In this document: in pieces, positions 52,094 to 54,772 of the stretch
How the letters are laid out: every line of letters begins with the position of its first letter
Numbering within the stretch: position 1 is the first letter of the stretch
Assembly (NCBI GenBank): GCA_946480465.1
Contig: CAMLJY010000043.1
Span: forward strand, 1-54,772
From: an uncultured Burkholderiales bacterium
Lineage (GTDB): Bacteria; Pseudomonadota; Gammaproteobacteria; Burkholderiales; Burkholderiaceae
Length of the DNA: 54,772 nt
Direction: 5' to 3'
Program-made: the position numbers and the translations under genes
The notes under the pieces: generated by a model
Seen by the model: only the letters and a program-made list of their open reading frames with translations
What the model was told of the DNA's origin: nothing
Database searches by the model: none

Positions 52094-52519
52094 ATGGACA
52101 GCCTGGACCAGCAACTCATCGCGCTGCTGCGCACCGATGCCCGCGCGAGCGTGGCGACGCTCGCGCACAAGCTGGGCGTATCGCGCGGCACGGTGACCAA
52201 CCGCATCGCCAAGCTCGAGGAAGCCGGCGTGATCGTCGGCTACACCGTGAAGCTGCGTCCCGATGCCACGCCGAACCAGATCACCGCCTGGACCAGCATC
52301 GCGGTGGAGGGCAACCAGACGCGCAAGGTCATCGCCACGCTGCTCGGCGAGCCCGGCGTCGCCGCCATCCACGACACCAACGGCCGCTGGGACCTGCTGG
52401 CCGAGCTGCGCTCATCGAGCCTGCAGGAGCTGGCCAACGTGCTGGAGCGGCTGCGGCTGATCAAGGGCATCGGGGCCACCGAGACCAGCATCCACCTGCA
52501 GACCTACAAGCTGTCGTGA
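52094..52519 (+). CDS. Lrp/AsnC family transcriptional regulator
   Basis: The 141-residue regulator has an N-terminal HTH (DQQLIALLRTDARASVATLAHKLGVSRGTVTNRIAKLEEAGVI) and a C-terminal RAM effector-binding domain (about 65-141). The start MDSLDQQL at 52094 fits the family; the frame opens at 51983 but the extra residues precede the HTH by too much. Relatives respond to amino acids; divergent placement with ornithine cyclodeaminase suggests ornithine or arginine as signal, inferred from position. Confidence 0.9.
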   Translation: MDSLDQQLIALLRTDARASVATLAHKLGVSRGTVTNRIAKLEEAGVIVGYTVKLRPDATPNQITAWTSIAVEGNQTRKVIATLLGEPGVAAIHDTNGRWDLLAELRSSSLQELANVLERLRLIKGIGATETSIHLQTYKLS

Positions 52520-52599
52520 CCGGGCCCGGTCCGGCGGCAACGGCGGCCTCCTCCCGATCAACGGTGCCTGCCGCGCCCGCCCGGTGTAGGCTGCGGCGC

Positions 52600-52932
52600 A
52601 TGCCTACCCTCGACGACCACATCGCGCAGAGCCTGCGCGACAGTGAGCGCAGCGGCGAGCTGCGCTCGGCCCCCAGCTACGGCAAGCCGCTCGCGCCCGA
52701 CGCGGGCTGGGACGAGACGCCGGAGGAATTCCGGCTGCCGTTCAAGATACTGAAAGAGGCCGGCATCGTGCCGCCCGAGGTGGAGGCGATGCGCGAGGTG
52801 GCGGCGCTGAAGCGCGAACTGCAAGCCTGCACCGACCCCGGCGCGCAGCAGGCGCTGCGCCAGCGCATCAGTGACAAGCAGCAGGCGCTGGCATTGCGGC
52901 TGGAAGGACTGCGCGCGACCGGCCGGCTCTAG
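52600..52932 (+). CDS. DUF1992 (DnaJ-related) domain protein
   Basis: The 110-residue protein begins with the DUF1992 motif (DDHIAQSLRDSERSGELRSAPSYGKPL, split here by position: 5-31) and continues FRLPFKILKEAGIVPPEVEAMREVAALK. No J-domain is present; the family is annotated as DnaJ homologue subfamily C member 28-like. Function is unknown. A TAGGCT hexamer ends 7 nt before the ATG, suggesting a nearly leaderless message. Confidence 0.84.
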   Translation: MPTLDDHIAQSLRDSERSGELRSAPSYGKPLAPDAGWDETPEEFRLPFKILKEAGIVPPEVEAMREVAALKRELQACTDPGAQQALRQRISDKQQALALRLEGLRATGRL

Positions 52933-52976
52933 CCTCTGGCGCGGCGCCGCTGAATTGCTGACGTCGTTTTGACGCG

Positions 52977-53008
52977 GCCAATCTCTGTTGGCTGCGCAAC
53001 GGTTGCGC
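52977..53008. terminator. Double hairpin between convergent genes, possible bidirectional terminator
   Basis: Two adjacent stem-loops, GCCAA/TTGGC (52977-52992) and GCGCAA/TTGCGC with a CGG loop (52994-53008), sit between the DUF1992 gene and the convergent CheY-like gene. No T-run, so weak or Rho-assisted. Confidence 0.4.
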
Positions 53009-53063
53009 GGCCCGCACAAGGCGCTTGCGCGACGGGTACCGGACCCCGCGCGCCGCAACGCGC

Positions 53064-53432
53064 TCACATCCCGCACAGCTTGCGGAACGGCCCCAACACT
53101 GCCTCGCCCCGGAAGGGCTTGACGATCCAGCCGGTGATGCCGATGTCCTTGCCGCGGGCGCGCATGCCGGCGTTGTCCTCGGTGGTCAGCATCACGATGC
53201 GCACCGCCGTGTTGCCCAGGTCCTTGCGGATCTTCTCGGCCATGGTCAGGCCGTCCATGTTGGGCATGTTGATGTCGCTGACCACAAGGCGGATGCCGGG
53301 GTCGTCCTGCAGGCGCTGCAGGCCGTCGCGGCCGTCGTGGGCGACGGCCACCTCGAAGCCGTTCTGCGAGAGGAACGTGGAGACGATCTCCCGCATCGTG
53401 CTGGAGTCGTCGACGACGAGTACCTGGGCCAT
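53064..53432 (-). CDS. CheY-like single-domain response regulator
   Basis: The 122-residue receiver has the acidic pair Asp8/Asp9 (LVVDDSSTMR), phospho-acceptor Asp53 in VVSDINMPNMDG, Thr in MLTTED, and Lys in WIVKPFR. No output domain. It begins 20 bp downstream of the CheX-domain gene on the same strand, so the two are co-transcribed and likely form a phosphorylation and dephosphorylation pair. Not clustered with flagellar or other che genes. Confidence 0.93.
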   Translation of the reverse strand: MAQVLVVDDSSTMREIVSTFLSQNGFEVAVAHDGRDGLQRLQDDPGIRLVVSDINMPNMDGLTMAEKIRKDLGNTAVRIVMLTTEDNAGMRARGKDIGITGWIVKPFRGEAVLGPFRKLCGM

Positions 53433-53452
53433 GGGTCGGTGTTCCGAATTTT

Positions 53453-54418
53453 CTAGAAAAGTTCCAGCTCGCCGGTGGCGGCGGCGGCCTTGGCGGGCTG
53501 CGCGAATTCAGTGAAGGCCTCGGCCTCGAACAGCAGGTTGAAGATGAAGCGCTGCACGATCACCAGCGGCCGCTGCCGTGGCCGCCGCGGGTCGGACAGC
53601 TGGTAGCGGATGCACAGCTGCGGGTCCTGCGAGCCGAAGGAGATGTACTTCTGCTCGTGGTTGATGACGATGGGCACCTGCGTCTGCTGGTTGGCGAAGG
53701 CCTGCGGCGGGATGTAGCGGTTCTTGAACGCGCCCCAGATCAGGTTGGTGGTCTCGCCCAGCAGGTTGTTCAGCTCGCGGAAGCCCAGGTCGCCGCCCAC
53801 GCCTTCGTAGCCCATGCCCTGGGCCATGCCTTGCCGCAAGGCGCCTTCCTCGGTCTGCAGCATCATGTAGCCGCGGCACCAGGTGGATTCCAGCGCGATC
53901 AGCGTCGACACCTGGCCGTAGATGATGCGGTCGTGCACCACGTAGGGCGGCTCGGCTTCCACCTCGGCGTTCGGGAACATCGAGCGCAGCGCGTCCAGCG
54001 ACAGGTCCAGGATGCCGTGCACCAGCACCGTGGGGTAGCGCAGGCCGAACAGGCTGCGGTCGATGTGGGCGCGCAGGGACTCGATGTCCTCCGTGGCCCA
54101 GGGGTGCGTGACGGCACGCGATTCGTCGGCGTTCAGCGGTCGGTCGCTGGTGCGGCGCAGGAAGATGGGCAGCTCGGGGCGCTGGCGGTGCAGCTTGATC
54201 GCCAGCGGCAGGCTGTCGGGCCCGTCGCAGGGCAGGTCTTCGGCCAGCAGCACGCCGGCCAGGTCCTTGTGCTGCGACAGCGCGTCCATCGCATCGGCCG
54301 CGGCGCAGGGCACGCTGACCAGGCCCAGCGACTCGCAGAACTCGAGCAGCCGCGGGTACTGCACGGCGTCGTGCTCCAGCAGCAGGACCTTGGCGGCGAG
54401 GAACGTCGGTTCGGCCAT
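53453..54418 (-). CDS. CheX-domain protein with N-terminal receiver-like domain
   Basis: The 321-residue protein has an N-terminal domain resembling a degenerate receiver (AAKVLLLEHDAVQYPRLLEF, GVLLAEDLP) and a C-terminal CheX-type phosphatase fold (about 140-300). It shows LGFRELNNLLGETTNLIWGAF, where the E-x-x-N catalytic pair of CheX falls in ETTN. CheX dephosphorylates CheY; the CheY-like gene is directly downstream. The end LFEAEAFTEF is followed by an Ala-rich tail. Confidence 0.82.
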   Translation of the reverse strand: MAEPTFLAAKVLLLEHDAVQYPRLLEFCESLGLVSVPCAAADAMDALSQHKDLAGVLLAEDLPCDGPDSLPLAIKLHRQRPELPIFLRRTSDRPLNADESRAVTHPWATEDIESLRAHIDRSLFGLRYPTVLVHGILDLSLDALRSMFPNAEVEAEPPYVVHDRIIYGQVSTLIALESTWCRGYMMLQTEEGALRQGMAQGMGYEGVGGDLGFRELNNLLGETTNLIWGAFKNRYIPPQAFANQQTQVPIVINHEQKYISFGSQDPQLCIRYQLSDPRRPRQRPLVIVQRFIFNLLFEAEAFTEFAQPAKAAAATGELELF

Positions 54419-54515
54419 AACAGCAGTGCCTCGCGGTTGCGGGTGGATGGGCCCCGCGGGGCCGGTACTGGCTGCATCGGCAGTTCGGACGCCGAACTTG
54501 AGCGCGGGACGCGAG

Positions 54516-54697
54516 TCAGCCCGTGCCAAGCGGCCGGGAAAAGCGGCGCCGGTAGTCGCTGGGGCTGACGCCGGCCAGGCGCTTGAAGTGCCGGCGGGAC
54601 GACTCCTCCGAGCCGAAGCCGGCCCGCTCGGCCACCCGGGCCATGCTCGCGTTCGGCGCTTCGAGCAGGTCCTTCGCGATGCAGACCCGCCGCCGTC
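54516..54697 (-). pseudogene. AraC-family HTH C-terminal fragment
   Basis: Minus-strand reading ends in a clear AraC second helix-turn-helix: CIAKDLLEAPNASMARVAER, then AGFGSEESSRRHFKRLAGVS, PSDYRRRFSR and a TGA at 54518-54516. Upstream of RRRVCIAKD the homology stops abruptly, and the frame hits a stop at 54744-54746. About 220 or more N-terminal residues are missing, so this is a remnant or assembly-edge artefact. Confidence 0.6.
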
Positions 54698-54772
54698 GCC
54701 AAGGTGCGGCTGCGCATCCACGACAAGGTCTTCGACGATCACCTCAGCTGGGTGCGCGTGGGCGGTCGATTC
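54692..54772 (+). CDS. Partial NTF2/lumazine-binding-like fragment, runs off window
   Basis: On the plus strand, from the point where the AraC homology ends, the frame reads AVAKVRLRIHDKVFDDHLSW then VRVGGRF and stays open to the edge. The pattern (V-x-V-x-L-x-x-H-D-x-x-F-x-D-x-L, then a Gly-Arg turn) resembles the last strands of putative lumazine-binding NTF2-like proteins. The start of the gene is missing. Confidence 0.35.

Overview
The window is a contiguous piece of a very GC-rich chromosome. Gene content and order (radA–alr–lplT, panB–panC, ilvE followed by a CHCC zinc-finger protein, an extra IF-1 gene, an oligopeptide ABC transporter, a bufferin operon) point to a betaproteobacterium of the order Burkholderiales, probably near the Rubrivivax/Leptothrix/Ideonella group. 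This placement is inferred from protein resemblance, not from a search. There are no insertion sequences, CRISPR arrays, integrases or phage genes. It reads as core and near-core chromosome, with some mobile-looking or rearranged spots: a 157-bp inverted-repeat element at 35571-35727 and a broken AraC gene at the right edge.

Layout. 1-4712: a partial RlpA lipoprotein and tRNA-Arg(CCG) on the minus strand, a membrane-anchored c-type cytochrome with a clear intrinsic terminator, then a tight minus-strand operon purU–NTF2-like–YheT-like hydrolase–unknown. 4773-6130: an ECF sigma factor and its RskA-type anti-sigma partner. 6221-10723: queD, then a coupled three-gene plus-strand cassette (TPR/SPINDLY-type glycosyltransferase, DegT-type PLP aminotransferase, ATP-grasp enzyme). 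10763-18448 (minus): soluble GAF/PAS histidine kinase, zinc-finger protein, ilvE, membrane protein plus metallophosphoesterase, radA, a DUF2141 secreted protein, alr. 18610-20780: lplT and an EamA transporter. 20857-25970: response regulator, glutathione peroxidase, a fatty-acid-hydroxylase-type membrane enzyme between two Crp/Fnr regulators, a DUF2332 protein.

26189-30938 holds an aromatic aminotransferase and the most distinctive system, a bufferin operon. It has a cysteine-rich secreted precursor (BufA2-like), the multinuclear iron oxidase that should modify its cysteines (BufB, DUF692) and its partner (BufC, DUF2063). A minimal M50 membrane protease gene overlaps the operon tail convergently. 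31032-34753 encodes an alpha/beta hydrolase coupled to an unusual Ser/Thr kinase with a repeat-bearing N-terminus, a periplasmic sensor region and a C-terminal HAMP domain. 34773-37184: an SDR and an aldehyde dehydrogenase flanking the long hairpin element.

37288-48921 is plus strand: two oligopeptide permeases, panB, panC, a flavin-reductase-like protein, infA with a long structured leader, a proline-rich TonB-like-architecture protein, then a coupled operon CYTH protein–two oligopeptide ABC ATPases–NTF2-like–amidase. The ABC transporter is thus split across about 6 kb. 48956-53432: CPBP protease, M14 carboxypeptidase, ornithine cyclodeaminase whose ribosome binding site lies inside a perfect inverted repeat, divergent from an Lrp-type regulator, a DUF1992 protein and a CheY-like receiver. 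53453-54772: a CheX-domain protein, then an AraC C-terminal fragment abutting a plus-strand NTF2/lumazine-binding-like fragment.
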